In this document: one piece after another, positions 17,767 to 26,641 of the stretch
Layout of the letters: the number at the start of each line of letters is the position of its first letter
Position numbering within the stretch: position 1 is the stretch's first letter
Source: Rhodospirillales bacterium
GTDB taxonomy: Bacteria > Pseudomonadota > Alphaproteobacteria > Acetobacterales > Acetobacteraceae
Reading direction: 5' to 3'
NCBI GenBank assembly: GCA_028288785.1
Contig: JAQGHV010000167.1
Coordinates: 1 to 37,228 of the forward strand
DNA length: 37,228 nt
Notes under the pieces: model-generated
What the model saw: the letters and a program-made list of their open reading frames with translations, nothing else
The model's database searches: none
Told to the model about the DNA's origin: nothing
Made by a program: the position numbers and the translations under genes

Positions 17767-19527
17767 ATGCAGGTGACCGAAGTTGCGAACGAAGGCCTCA
17801 AGCGGGCTTTTTCCATCACGGTTTCGGCGACCTCCATCGCCGCCGATCGCGACAAGCGCCTGGCGGTGCTCGGCCGTGACATGAAGCTGCCGGGCTTCCG
17901 CCCCGGCAAGGTGCCCGCCCATATCGTCAAGCAGCGCTACGGCCAGGCCGTCATGGGTGAGGTGCTCGAGCAGTCGGTCGAGGAAGCCTCGCGCCAAGTC
18001 GTGACCGACCGGGGCCTGCGCCCCGCGCAGCAGCCCAAGATCGAGGTGGTGAACTTCGCCGATGGCGCCGACCTGGAATTCCGAATGGATTTCGAGATCC
18101 TGCCGGAAATTCCGATGCCTGACTTCTCGTCCATCGCGATCGAGCGCCTGAAGGCGGAGCCGAGCGAGGAGGCGATTCACAAGGCCCTGGAGAACATCGC
18201 CAGCCGCAATCGTGGCTTCGAGGATGTCGAGGAAGTTCGCCCGGCCGTCGTGGGCGACGTCGTCTCCGCCGATTTCGTGGGCCGCGTGGTGCCGAACCTG
18301 ATTGCCAATCCCGGCGTCGAGGGCGCCGGCGCGCCGGCGACGCTGCCGACCGGTTTCGAGGCAGTCGACGGCGCGAGCGTGACTGTTATCGGCACCGGCC
18401 GTGACGGTGGCTTCGCCTATGTCGACCTGCAGCTGGCCGATGGCGCCGTGGCGCTGGGTGGCGCCGTTGAGCTCACTTCCGGAGAGGGCGTGCTGTCGGC
18501 CCGACTATCGGTCCAGGATGGCAGCGCCGAGATCGCCTTCGGCGTGCAGGAAATTGGCGCCGAGGGCATCCTCCGCACCCTGACCACCGCGCTGGCACCG
18601 TTCGGCGCCGACCGCGCCGAGGCACGCTTCACGCTGACCGGCGACGCGACAGCGACTCGTCCCTTGCTGATCGTGACGGGTGGCCCGGTGACGCTGCGCG
18701 TCGCGCTGCCGCGCTACATGGCCGGTGACGCCGTGCTGGCCGAGCCCTTCCCCGGCGGCACCGCCGAGGATGCGCCCATCGAGATCGGTGGCGGCAACTT
18801 CATCCCCGGTTTCGCCGAGCAGCTCGAGGGCATCAGCCCCGGTGAGCAGCGCGACGTGCTGGTGGCCTTCCCGGTGGCCTACGGTTCCAAGGATTTGGCC
18901 GGCAAGGAAGCCGTCTTCGCGATCACCGCGAAGGGCCTCAAGCGCGCGGTGACCAAGCCGATCGACGACGAGCTCGCCAAGGGCATCGGCTTCGAGGGGC
19001 TGGACCCGCTGAAGAACGTGATCCGCGAGCAGCTGCAGCGCGAATACGACCAGATGAGCCGCATGCGGGTGAAGCGCCTGCTGCTCGACAAGCTGGCCGA
19101 GCAGGCGAACTTCGCGGTGCCCGAAGGCATGGTCGAGGCCGAGTTCAAGGCGATCTGGGATCGCATCGAGGAAGACCGCAAGGCGGGCAATGTCGACTCC
19201 GACGATGCCGGCAAGGATGACGACGCGCTCAAGGCCGAATACCGCACCATCGCCGAGCGCCGCATCCGCCTGGGCCTGATGCTCTCCGAGATTGGGCGCA
19301 CCAACAACGTCCAGGTTTCCGCCGAGGAAATGCAGCGGGCGATGCGCCAGGAAGCCGGCAAGTACCCGGGCCAGGAGCAGATGGTGATCGACTTCTTCCG
19401 CAAGAATCCGCAGGCGGCCGAGGGTCTTCGCGCCCCGATCTTCGAGGAGAAGGTGGTCGACTTCATGCTGGAGCTGGCCCAGGTGACCGACCGCGTCGTG
19501 CCGCCCGAGGAAATCGCGGCGACCTAG
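17767..19527 (+). CDS. tig: trigger factor with a large in-frame insertion in the PPIase domain
   Basis: MQVTEVANEGLKRAFSITV...LPGFRPGKVPAHIVKQRYG (ribosome-binding signature), split PPIase VVSADFVGRV//PFPGGTAEDAPIEIGGGNFIPGFAEQLEGISPGEQRDVLVAFPVAYGSKDLAGKEAVFAI, C-terminal chaperone domain ending FEEKVVDFMLELAQVTDRVV. Confidence 0.95.
   Translation: MQVTEVANEGLKRAFSITVSATSIAADRDKRLAVLGRDMKLPGFRPGKVPAHIVKQRYGQAVMGEVLEQSVEEASRQVVTDRGLRPAQQPKIEVVNFADGADLEFRMDFEILPEIPMPDFSSIAIERLKAEPSEEAIHKALENIASRNRGFEDVEEVRPAVVGDVVSADFVGRVVPNLIANPGVEGAGAPATLPTGFEAVDGASVTVIGTGRDGGFAYVDLQLADGAVALGGAVELTSGEGVLSARLSVQDGSAEIAFGVQEIGAEGILRTLTTALAPFGADRAEARFTLTGDATATRPLLIVTGGPVTLRVALPRYMAGDAVLAEPFPGGTAEDAPIEIGGGNFIPGFAEQLEGISPGEQRDVLVAFPVAYGSKDLAGKEAVFAITAKGLKRAVTKPIDDELAKGIGFEGLDPLKNVIREQLQREYDQMSRMRVKRLLLDKLAEQANFAVPEGMVEAEFKAIWDRIEEDRKAGNVDSDDAGKDDDALKAEYRTIAERRIRLGLMLSEIGRTNNVQVSAEEMQRAMRQEAGKYPGQEQMVIDFFRKNPQAAEGLRAPIFEEKVVDFMLELAQVTDRVVPPEEIAAT
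18289..18744 (+). other. inserted jelly-roll/CBM-like domain within trigger factor (approximate residues 175-326)
   Basis: VPNLIANPGVEGAGAPATLPTGFEAVDGASVTVIGTGRDGGFAYVDLQLAD...GPVTLRVALPRYMAGDAVLAE lies between the two halves of the FKBP-like domain and is absent from canonical trigger factors such as that of E. coli (SVDGEEFEGG). Confidence 0.8.
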
Positions 19528-19536
19528 TTGCCGAAG

Positions 19537-19564
19537 GGCTCCGGCGCCACGCGGCGCCGGAGCC
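19537..19564 (+). terminator. perfect 12-bp GC hairpin after tig
   Basis: GGCTCCGGCGCC-ACGC-GGCGCCGGAGCC, about 10 nt after the stop; no T-tract. Confidence 0.6.
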
Positions 19565-19744
19565 GCAATACTGGCGTGCATTGCGGCAGAGCGATGCGAA
19601 ATCCTCCCGCACGGCATCGCCGAAACGCCATGCGTAAATATCTCAGCGCGAACGCATAGCCGCCTTGCGCTGTACGCGCGGCACCGCCATAGATCACAAC
19701 GAGATCCGGCGCACCGACGCTGGACGTAAGGGGAAGGAGGGCGC

Positions 19745-20521
19745 GTGTCTGACATCATTCTCGAGACCGTGGGCCTGTCGAAGGAATTCCGGGGTTTCGT
19801 TGCGGTCAGCGATGTGAGCCTGCGCGTGAAGCGCGGCACCATCCACGGGCTGATCGGTCCAAATGGCGCCGGCAAGACCACCTTCTTCAATTTGCTCACC
19901 AAGTTCCTGCCGCCGACGCGCGGGACCATCACCTATAACGGTCGCGACATCACCGCCATGAAGTCGGCCGATGTGGCGCGACTCGGCCTGGTCCGAAGCT
20001 TCCAGATCTCCGCGGTGTTCCCGCATTTGACGCTGCTGGAGAATGTGCGGGTCGCGCTGCAGCGCCAGCGCGGTGGCAGCTTCGATTTCTGGCGGGCCCA
20101 GGGCCTGCTTCGCCGCTACGACGAGCGCGCCCGCGAGCTGCTGGAGGATGTCGGCCTCACCCCCTGGGCGACCATCACCGCCGGCGAGCTGCCCTATGGC
20201 CGCAAGCGCGCGCTGGAAATTGCGACAACCCTCGCGCTAGACCCGGTGATGATGCTGCTTGATGAGCCGACGGCTGGCATGGCGCATGAGGATGTCGACC
20301 GCATCGTGGCGCTGGTGAAGCGCGTGGCCATCGGGCGCACGGTCCTGCTGGTGGAGCACAATCTGAAGGTCGTCGCGGGTCTGTGCGACCAGATTACGGT
20401 GCTCACGCGGGGCCGCATCCTGGCTGAGGGCGACTACGCCGCGGTCTCGCGCAACCCGGAGGTCATCGCCGCCTACCTCGGCACCGAGACCGACACTGTG
20501 GGAGTCACGGCGCATGGCTGA
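19745..20521 (+). CDS. livG: branched-chain amino acid-type ABC transporter ATP-binding protein (LivG-like)
   Basis: GLIGPNGAGKTTFFNLLTKFLPPTRG Walker A, LPYGRKRALEIATTLALDPVMMLLDEPTAGM Walker B; GTG start. Confidence 0.9.
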   Translation: MSDIILETVGLSKEFRGFVAVSDVSLRVKRGTIHGLIGPNGAGKTTFFNLLTKFLPPTRGTITYNGRDITAMKSADVARLGLVRSFQISAVFPHLTLLENVRVALQRQRGGSFDFWRAQGLLRRYDERARELLEDVGLTPWATITAGELPYGRKRALEIATTLALDPVMMLLDEPTAGMAHEDVDRIVALVKRVAIGRTVLLVEHNLKVVAGLCDQITVLTRGRILAEGDYAAVSRNPEVIAAYLGTETDTVGVTAHG

Positions 20522-21242
20522 CGGCATGATCCGCGCCGATGCGGACGCCCTGCTCGCGCTGCGCGGGCTCGAGGCCTGGTACGGCGAGAGCCACGTCCTG
20601 CACGGTGTCGATATCGACATCAAGCCGGGCGAGGTCGTGACGCTGCTCGGCCGCAACGGCGCGGGCAAGACCACGACGCTGCGCGCGATCATGGGCCTGG
20701 TCGGACGTCGCGCCGGTTCCATCCGCCACAATGGCGTGGAGCTGATCTCCGCGAGATCCGACGTCATCGCGCGCAAGGGCATTGGCTATTGCCCTGAGGA
20801 GCGCGGCATCTTCGCCTCGCTCGACGTGACCGAGAACCTGATGCTGCCTCCGGTCGTCATGCCGGGCGGCCTCAGCCTCGACGAGATCTACACGCTGTTT
20901 CCGAACCTGAAGGAGCGCGCGCGCAGCCAGGGCACCAAGCTCTCGGGTGGCGAGCAGCAGATGCTGGCGATCGCGCGCATCCTGCGGACCGGGGCCAAGC
21001 TGCTACTGCTCGACGAGCCCTCCGAGGGTCTCGCGCCGGTCATCGTGCAGCAGATCGGCCGCATGATCCGGGAGATCAAGTCGCGTGGCTTCACCGTGCT
21101 CCTGGTCGAGCAGAATTTCCGTTTTGCGCAGACCGTCGCGGACCGGCACTACGTCATGGAGCACGGCCGCATTGTCGACATGGTGAAGAACGAGGAACTG
21201 CTGACCTCGCTCGACCGCCTGCACCAATACCTCGGCGTGTGA
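20514..21242 (+). CDS. livF: branched-chain amino acid-type ABC transporter ATP-binding protein (LivF-like)
   Basis: LLGRNGAGKTTTLRAIMGLV and LSGGEQQMLAIARILRTGAKLLLLDEPSEGLAPVIV; overlaps livG stop. Confidence 0.92.
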   Translation: MADGMIRADADALLALRGLEAWYGESHVLHGVDIDIKPGEVVTLLGRNGAGKTTTLRAIMGLVGRRAGSIRHNGVELISARSDVIARKGIGYCPEERGIFASLDVTENLMLPPVVMPGGLSLDEIYTLFPNLKERARSQGTKLSGGEQQMLAIARILRTGAKLLLLDEPSEGLAPVIVQQIGRMIREIKSRGFTVLLVEQNFRFAQTVADRHYVMEHGRIVDMVKNEELLTSLDRLHQYLGV

Positions 21243-21256
21243 GAAGGAACGGAACA

Positions 21257-22477
21257 ATGGATCGCAGGAGCCTGATCGCCGGTGCCGCCATCCTCGGCGC
21301 GGCACCGCTCGCACGCGCCAGGGCGCAGGCCGCCAACACCGTCAAGATCGGCGTGCTGAACGACCAGTCCGGCACCTATCGCGACATTTCCGGCCCCAAC
21401 GCCGTCGCCTGCGCCCGTCAGGCGGTGGCCGATTTCGGCCCGCGCGGCTTCAACGTCGAGATCGTCTTCGCCGACCACCAGAACCGCCCCGATGTCGGCG
21501 CCAACATCGCCCGGCAATGGATCGACCGCGACGGCGTCGATGTCCTGCTCGACGTCACCACCTCCTCGGTGGCGCTCGCCGTCAACGACATCTGCCGCGA
21601 GAAGAACAAGGTCCACATCAACAGCACCGCTGCCACCTCGGACCTCACCGGCGCACGCTGCGCGCCCACCACGGTGCACTGGACCTACGACACCTACATG
21701 CTGGCGAAGTCCACCGGTGGTGCGATGGTGCGCGCCGGCGGCGACAGCTGGTTCTTCATCACCGCCGACTATGCCTTTGGCCACGCGCTCGAGCGCGACA
21801 CCGGCGAATTCGTCCGCCAAGCCGGCGGCCGCGTGCTCAATGCGGTGCGCACGCCGTTTCCCGGCACGACCGATTTCTCCGCCTTCCTGGTGCAGGCCCA
21901 GGCGAGCCGCTGCAAGGTCATCGGCCTCGCCAATGCTGGGTCGGACACCACCAACTGCATCAAGCAGGCCGCCGAATTCGGCATCACCAGGCGCGGCGTG
22001 AAGCTCGCCGCCCTGCTGATGCTGATCCCTGATGTCCATGCTCTCGGCCTGGAAACCGCCCAAGGGCTCGTCTGCTCCGAGACCTTCTACTGGGATCTGA
22101 ACGACCGTACCCGCGCCTTCTCCAACCGCGTCGCGCCTACCTTGGGCGGCATGCGCCCGGCCAGCACCCAGGCCGGCTGCTACGCCGGCGTGTTGCACTA
22201 CCTCAAGGCGGTGCAGGACATGGGCGTCCCCGCTGCCAAGGCCTCCGGCATCGAGGCGGTCAACCGCATGAAGGCGATGCCAACCGAGGATGACTGCTTC
22301 GGCGCCGGTTCGATCCGGGCCGACGGTCGCAAGATCCATCCCTCCTACCTGTTCGAGGTCAAGGCTCCGGCCGAAAGCCGTGCGCCGTGGGACTACTACA
22401 AGCTGCTCCAGACCACCCCGGCTGAGGAGGCCTTCCGCCCCCTCGCCGCCGGCGGCTGCCCGCTGATCCGCAGCTAG
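21257..22477 (+). CDS. ABC transporter substrate-binding protein (tandem paralogue A)
   Basis: Signal MDRRSLIAGAAILGAAPLARARAQA then NTVKIGVLNDQSGTYRDISGPN; near-identical blocks with 6346-7575 and 22519-23751. Confidence 0.92.
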   Translation: MDRRSLIAGAAILGAAPLARARAQAANTVKIGVLNDQSGTYRDISGPNAVACARQAVADFGPRGFNVEIVFADHQNRPDVGANIARQWIDRDGVDVLLDVTTSSVALAVNDICREKNKVHINSTAATSDLTGARCAPTTVHWTYDTYMLAKSTGGAMVRAGGDSWFFITADYAFGHALERDTGEFVRQAGGRVLNAVRTPFPGTTDFSAFLVQAQASRCKVIGLANAGSDTTNCIKQAAEFGITRRGVKLAALLMLIPDVHALGLETAQGLVCSETFYWDLNDRTRAFSNRVAPTLGGMRPASTQAGCYAGVLHYLKAVQDMGVPAAKASGIEAVNRMKAMPTEDDCFGAGSIRADGRKIHPSYLFEVKAPAESRAPWDYYKLLQTTPAEEAFRPLAAGGCPLIRS

Positions 22478-22518
22478 CCGCGACTGCGCGGCCAAGAAAT
22501 TCGTAAGGGAGAACAAAA

Positions 22519-23751
22519 ATGACGACGACACGACGCACTCTCCTCTCCGGCGCCGCCGGCACTGCCGCCCTTGGGGGACTGCCCTTCAGCTCCGCCCGTG
22601 CCCAGGCGGCGAACACGATCAAGATCGGCGTGCTGAACGACCAGTCCGGCACATACCGCGACATCTCCGGCCCCTATGGTGTGGAATGCACCCGGCAGGC
22701 GGTGGCCGAGTTCGGCGCCCAGGGCTTCAATGTCGAAGTCATCGTGGCGGACCACCAGAACCGCCCGGATGTCGGCGTGAACATTTCCCGCCAATGGTAC
22801 GACCAGGGCGTGGACATGATCCTGGACGTGCCGACCTCGTCGGTGGGCCTCGCGGTCAACACGGTCGCGCGCGAGAAGAACAAGGCCTACATCAACACTG
22901 GTTCGGCCACCTCCGATCTCACCGGTACGGCGTGCTCGCCCAACACCATCCACTGGATGTACGACACCTACATGCTGGCCAAGTCGACCGGCGGTGCGAT
23001 GGTGCGCGCGGGCGGCGACAGCTGGTTCTTCATCACCGCCGACTACGCCTTCGGCCATGCGCTGGAGCGTGACACCGGCAATTTCGTTCGCGCCGCCGGC
23101 GGCCGCGTGCTGGGCAATGTCCGTTATCCGTTTCCGGCGACCTCCGATTTCTCCTCCTTCCTCGTGCAGGCCCAGGCCAGCCGCGCCAAGGTGATCGGCC
23201 TCGCGAATGCGGGGGCGGACACCATCAACTCCGTGAAGCAGGCCGCCGAGTTCGGCATCACCCGCCGAGGCGTGAAGCTGGCGGCGCTGCTAATGTTCCT
23301 GCCCGACGTCCACGCCATCGGCCTTGAGACCGCGCAGGGCTTGGTCCTCACCGAGAGCTTCTATTGGGACCTCAACGACCGCACCCGTGCGATCACCACG
23401 CGCCTGCAGCCGCGCCTGCGCGACATCAAGCCGAATATGGCGTCGATCGCGAACTACTCGGCCGCGCTGCACTACCTGAAGGCGATCAAGGACATGGGCG
23501 TCGCGGCGTCGAAGGCCTCGGGGATCGAGGTCATCAACCGCATGAAGGCAATGCCCTGCGACGATGACGCGTTCGGCGCCGGTTCGATCCGCCCGGATGG
23601 CCGCAAGCTCTGTCCGTCGTACCTGTTCGAGGTGAAGTCGCCGGCCGAAAGCCGCGCGCCGTGGGACTACTACAAGCTGCTCCAGACCACCCCCGCCGAG
23701 GAAGCTTTTCGCCCCTTGAACGAGGGCAACTGCCCCCTGGTGCGCAGCTAA
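22519..23751 (+). CDS. ABC transporter substrate-binding protein (tandem paralogue B)
   Basis: Signal MTTTRRTLLSGAAGTAALGGLPFSSARAQA then NTIKIGVLNDQSGTYRDISGPYG. Confidence 0.92.
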   Translation: MTTTRRTLLSGAAGTAALGGLPFSSARAQAANTIKIGVLNDQSGTYRDISGPYGVECTRQAVAEFGAQGFNVEVIVADHQNRPDVGVNISRQWYDQGVDMILDVPTSSVGLAVNTVAREKNKAYINTGSATSDLTGTACSPNTIHWMYDTYMLAKSTGGAMVRAGGDSWFFITADYAFGHALERDTGNFVRAAGGRVLGNVRYPFPATSDFSSFLVQAQASRAKVIGLANAGADTINSVKQAAEFGITRRGVKLAALLMFLPDVHAIGLETAQGLVLTESFYWDLNDRTRAITTRLQPRLRDIKPNMASIANYSAALHYLKAIKDMGVAASKASGIEVINRMKAMPCDDDAFGAGSIRPDGRKLCPSYLFEVKSPAESRAPWDYYKLLQTTPAEEAFRPLNEGNCPLVRS

Positions 23752-23759
23752 CGCCGCGT

Positions 23760-23783
23760 GGTGCTGGCCCCCCAGCCAGCACC
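23760..23783 (+). terminator. perfect 9-bp hairpin between SBP B and livH
   Basis: GGTGCTGGC-CCCCCA-GCCAGCACC directly after the SBP stop. Confidence 0.5.
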
Positions 23784-23788
23784 AACAG

Positions 23789-23827
23789 TTAAAAATAAAA
23801 GAATGGGGCCTGGGGAAATTCCTTTCA
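23789..23827 (+). repeat. C/G-tract stem-loop repeat, copy 3
   Basis: GTTAAAAATAAAAGAATGGGGCCTGGGGAAATTCCTTTC resembles 13807-13847. Confidence 0.6.
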
Positions 23828-23861
23828 CCAGCCTGGCTTCTCCTCCGAGGAACCACCCGCG

Positions 23862-24749
23862 ATGGACGAACTCTTCGGCATCCCGCTCCCCCTGCTGTTC
23901 GGGCAGCTCCTGCTCGGCCTGATCAATGGCGCCTTCTACGCCATGCTCTCGCTCGGGCTTGCGGTGATCTTCGGCCTGCTGAACGTGATCAACTTCACCC
24001 ATGGCGCGCAGTTCATGATGGGCGCCTTCGCGGCCTGGATGCTGCTGAACTGGTTCGGCGTGAACTACTGGTTCGCGCTGATCCTGGTGCCGATCATCAT
24101 CGGCGCGACCGGCATCGTGCTGGAGAAGCTGATGATCAGCCGGCTGTACAAGCTGGACCACCTCTATGGCCTGCTGCTGACCTTCGGCATCGGCCTGGTG
24201 ATCGAGGGCGTGTTCCGCAATGAATTCGGCTCCTCCGGCTTGCCGTACCGGATCCCACCCGAGCTTTCCGGGGCCTGGGACCTCGGCTTCATGTTCATGC
24301 CGGTCTACCGCGGCTGGGTGGTGGTGTTCGCCGCCGCCGTGTGCCTCGCGACTTGGCTGGTGATCGAGAAGACGAGCCTCGGCGCCAACCTGCGCGCCGC
24401 CACCGAGAACCCGGCCCTGGTGCAGGCCTTCGGCATCAACGTGCCGCGTATGGTGACGCTGACCTATGGCGCCGGCGTGGCCTTGGCCGCACTTGGCGGA
24501 GTGCTGGCGGCGCCGATCTACTCGGTCAATCCGCAGATGGGGTCGAACCTCATCATCGTGGTCTTCGCGGTGGTGGTGATCGGCGGGATGGGGTCAATCC
24601 TGGGCTCGGTCATCACTGGCTTCGGGCTCGGCATCGTGGAAGGCCTGACCAAGGTGTTTTATCCTGAGGCATCCGCTACCGTGATTTTCGTCATCATGAT
24701 CATCGTACTGCTGGCACGTCCCGCCGGCCTGTTCGGGAGGACCGCCTGA
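23862..24749 (+). CDS. livH: branched-chain amino acid-type ABC transporter permease (LivH-like)
   Basis: QLLLGLINGAFYAMLSLGLAVIFGLLNVINFTHGAQFMMGAF is the LivH signature. Confidence 0.93.
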   Translation: MDELFGIPLPLLFGQLLLGLINGAFYAMLSLGLAVIFGLLNVINFTHGAQFMMGAFAAWMLLNWFGVNYWFALILVPIIIGATGIVLEKLMISRLYKLDHLYGLLLTFGIGLVIEGVFRNEFGSSGLPYRIPPELSGAWDLGFMFMPVYRGWVVVFAAAVCLATWLVIEKTSLGANLRAATENPALVQAFGINVPRMVTLTYGAGVALAALGGVLAAPIYSVNPQMGSNLIIVVFAVVVIGGMGSILGSVITGFGLGIVEGLTKVFYPEASATVIFVIMIIVLLARPAGLFGRTA

Positions 24750-25747
24750 TGGCCTCGGAAACCACCGCTACCGGTATCGTCGCGATCCCGGAACCGACAA
24801 GCGACGGAAGCCTCTGGGGCTTCTCCCGCCCGCAGCGCATCGCCTTCATCGTCCTGCTGGTTTTCCTGGGCGTGGCGCCCTTCGCGGGGCTGTACCCCGT
24901 CTTCTTGATGAAGCTGCTGTGCTTTGGGTTGTTTGCCTGCGCCTTCAACCTGCTGATCGGCTATGTCGGGCTGCTGAGCTTCGGCCACGCCGCCTATTTC
25001 GGCATGGGCGGCTACATCGCCGGCCACACCGCCAAGGTGATGGGCGTGCCGCCGGAACTCGCGATCATTCTGGGCGGCGTGGTGGGTGCGGCGCTGGGCG
25101 CGGTGTTCGGCTGGGTCGCGATCCGGCGCCAGGGCATCTACTTCGCCATGATCACGCTGGCCCTGTCGCAGCTGGTCTATTTCGTCTGCGTCCAGGCACC
25201 CTTCACGGGCGGCGAGGACGGCATCCAGGCGATCCCGCGCGGCAAGCTATTCGGCATCATCGATCTCAGCCCCGATCTCTCGATGTACTGGGTGGTGGCC
25301 ACCGTCTTCGTCATCGGCTTCCTGCTCGTGCACCGTATCGTCCATTCGCCGTTCGGGATGGTGATGAAGGCGATCAAGGAGAATGAGCCGCGCGCGACAT
25401 CGCTCGGCTATCGGACCGATGACTACAAGCTGCTGGCTTTTATCCTCTCCGCGGGGCTCGCGGGCGTCGCGGGTGCGACGAAGTCACTGGTCTTCGGCAT
25501 CGCGACGCTCACCGACGTGCATTGGTCGATGTCAGGTGAGGTCGTGCTGATGACGCTGGTGGGCGGGCTCGGGACGGTGTTCGGGCCGCTGGTCGGCGCG
25601 GCGGTGATCGTCACCATGCAGAACTACCTGGCCGAATGGGGCGCCTGGGTGACAGTGATCCAAGGCGGCATCTTCGTGGCCTGCGTGCTGGCGTTCCGGC
25701 GCGGCATCGTGGGCGAGATCGGCGCGCTGCTGCGGGTGAAGTTGTAG
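24749..25747 (+). CDS. livM: branched-chain amino acid-type ABC transporter permease (LivM-like)
   Basis: CAFNLLIGYVGLLSFGHAAYFGMGGYIAGH and VLMTLVGGLGTVFGPLVGAAVIV; coupled to livH. Confidence 0.93.
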   Translation: MASETTATGIVAIPEPTSDGSLWGFSRPQRIAFIVLLVFLGVAPFAGLYPVFLMKLLCFGLFACAFNLLIGYVGLLSFGHAAYFGMGGYIAGHTAKVMGVPPELAIILGGVVGAALGAVFGWVAIRRQGIYFAMITLALSQLVYFVCVQAPFTGGEDGIQAIPRGKLFGIIDLSPDLSMYWVVATVFVIGFLLVHRIVHSPFGMVMKAIKENEPRATSLGYRTDDYKLLAFILSAGLAGVAGATKSLVFGIATLTDVHWSMSGEVVLMTLVGGLGTVFGPLVGAAVIVTMQNYLAEWGAWVTVIQGGIFVACVLAFRRGIVGEIGALLRVKL

Positions 25748-25860
25748 CTGCGGCGGTCACGAAGGATGACCGGCGCCGCTACGAATTTTATGTGCCCTTA
25801 AGCGCCGGGCGCAGCCTTCGGCCGCTTGGCTCGCCAGACGACCGGCGGCGCCTGTTCAGG
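25744..25860 (+). repeat. operon-end hairpin element, copy A
   Basis: GTAGCTGCGGCGGTCA-CGAAGGA-TGACCGGCGCCGCTAC (14 of 16 pairs), starting inside the livM stop codon; about 110 bp align with 32781-32902. Confidence 0.65.
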
Positions 25861-25987
25861 CTTGCTGCCCGCGGTTCTGGCCGGCGAGCGATTGAGGGGC
25901 AGGTAGTTTGAGCTTGCCGCAAGTCGGGCACTCGGCTCGGCAGCTGAGGTCAGAGGTCAGAGGTCAAAGGTTCCCAGCCGCGCGGCC

Positions 25988-26449
25988 TCAGAGCGGGTGG
26001 CGATAGACGAGGAAGCCGGACTCCTCGGCCACCTTGTCGTACAGCAAGCGTGCGGTCGCGTTCGTGTTGTGGGTCAGCCAGTAGACCCGGGCGGCACGCG
26101 CCTCCCGCGCCTTCGCGTACACCGCCTCGATCAGCGCCCGGCCGATGCCCTTGCCGCGCGCGCCCTCGCTGGTGAACAGGTCGTGCAGGTAGCAGTAGGG
26201 CGCGAGCGACAGGGTGGTGCGGTGGTACAGGTAGTGCACCAGGCCGAGCAGCTGGCCATCCTGCTCCGCGACAAGAGCATGCATCGGCTCATACCCGTCG
26301 AAGAAGCGGGCCCAGGTCATGGCGGTGATCTCCGGGGCGAGCGCCGTAACACCTGCGCGGCCGTAGAAGGCGTTGTAGCCATCCCACAGCGTCAGCCACT
26401 GCGCGTGATCCTCCGGGCGCACCGGGCGTATGGTGGGTGTGGCGCTCAT
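25988..26449 (-). CDS. GNAT family N-acetyltransferase
   Basis: [25 protein letters not shown]...[30 protein letters not shown] (acetyl-CoA binding R/QxxGxG/A). Confidence 0.9.
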   Translation of the reverse strand: MSATPTIRPVRPEDHAQWLTLWDGYNAFYGRAGVTALAPEITAMTWARFFDGYEPMHALVAEQDGQLLGLVHYLYHRTTLSLAPYCYLHDLFTSEGARGKGIGRALIEAVYAKAREARAARVYWLTHNTNATARLLYDKVAEESGFLVYRHPL

Positions 26450-26641
26450 CGGTGATCCTCCAGGCGCGGCGATCGTGCCGCTGATGGAGCCACCCTCCAC
26501 CGTTTTGCCGCCGCAAGACCAGCCCGGAATGCTCTCGGCCCGGTCATCCCTGCCAATGATTTAGGCCTCCGGCGTCCACTGTGCGGATTTTCGGAGCGTG
26601 AGTGCCCTTGCGGCGCGCGCCCAAAATTGGTTTCTGTCTCC

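Noticed and set aside
18289-18744. Trigger factor insert as a transposon or intein
   Set aside because: No transposase, inverted termini or intein splicing motifs (no N-terminal Cys/Ser block or C-terminal His-Asn); sequence is consistent with a folded beta-rich domain.
18505-19932. 475-aa minus-strand ORF opposite tig
   Set aside because: Antisense shadow of trigger factor; spans the intergenic hairpin and the livG start.
21149-23058. Long minus-strand ORFs opposite both tandem SBPs, similar to each other and to 6223-7440
   Set aside because: Their mutual similarity is explained by the SBP paralogy on the plus strand.
25946-25966. Possible CRISPR-like array
   Set aside because: Units are 7 bp, contiguous and only three; no spacers or cas genes in the window.
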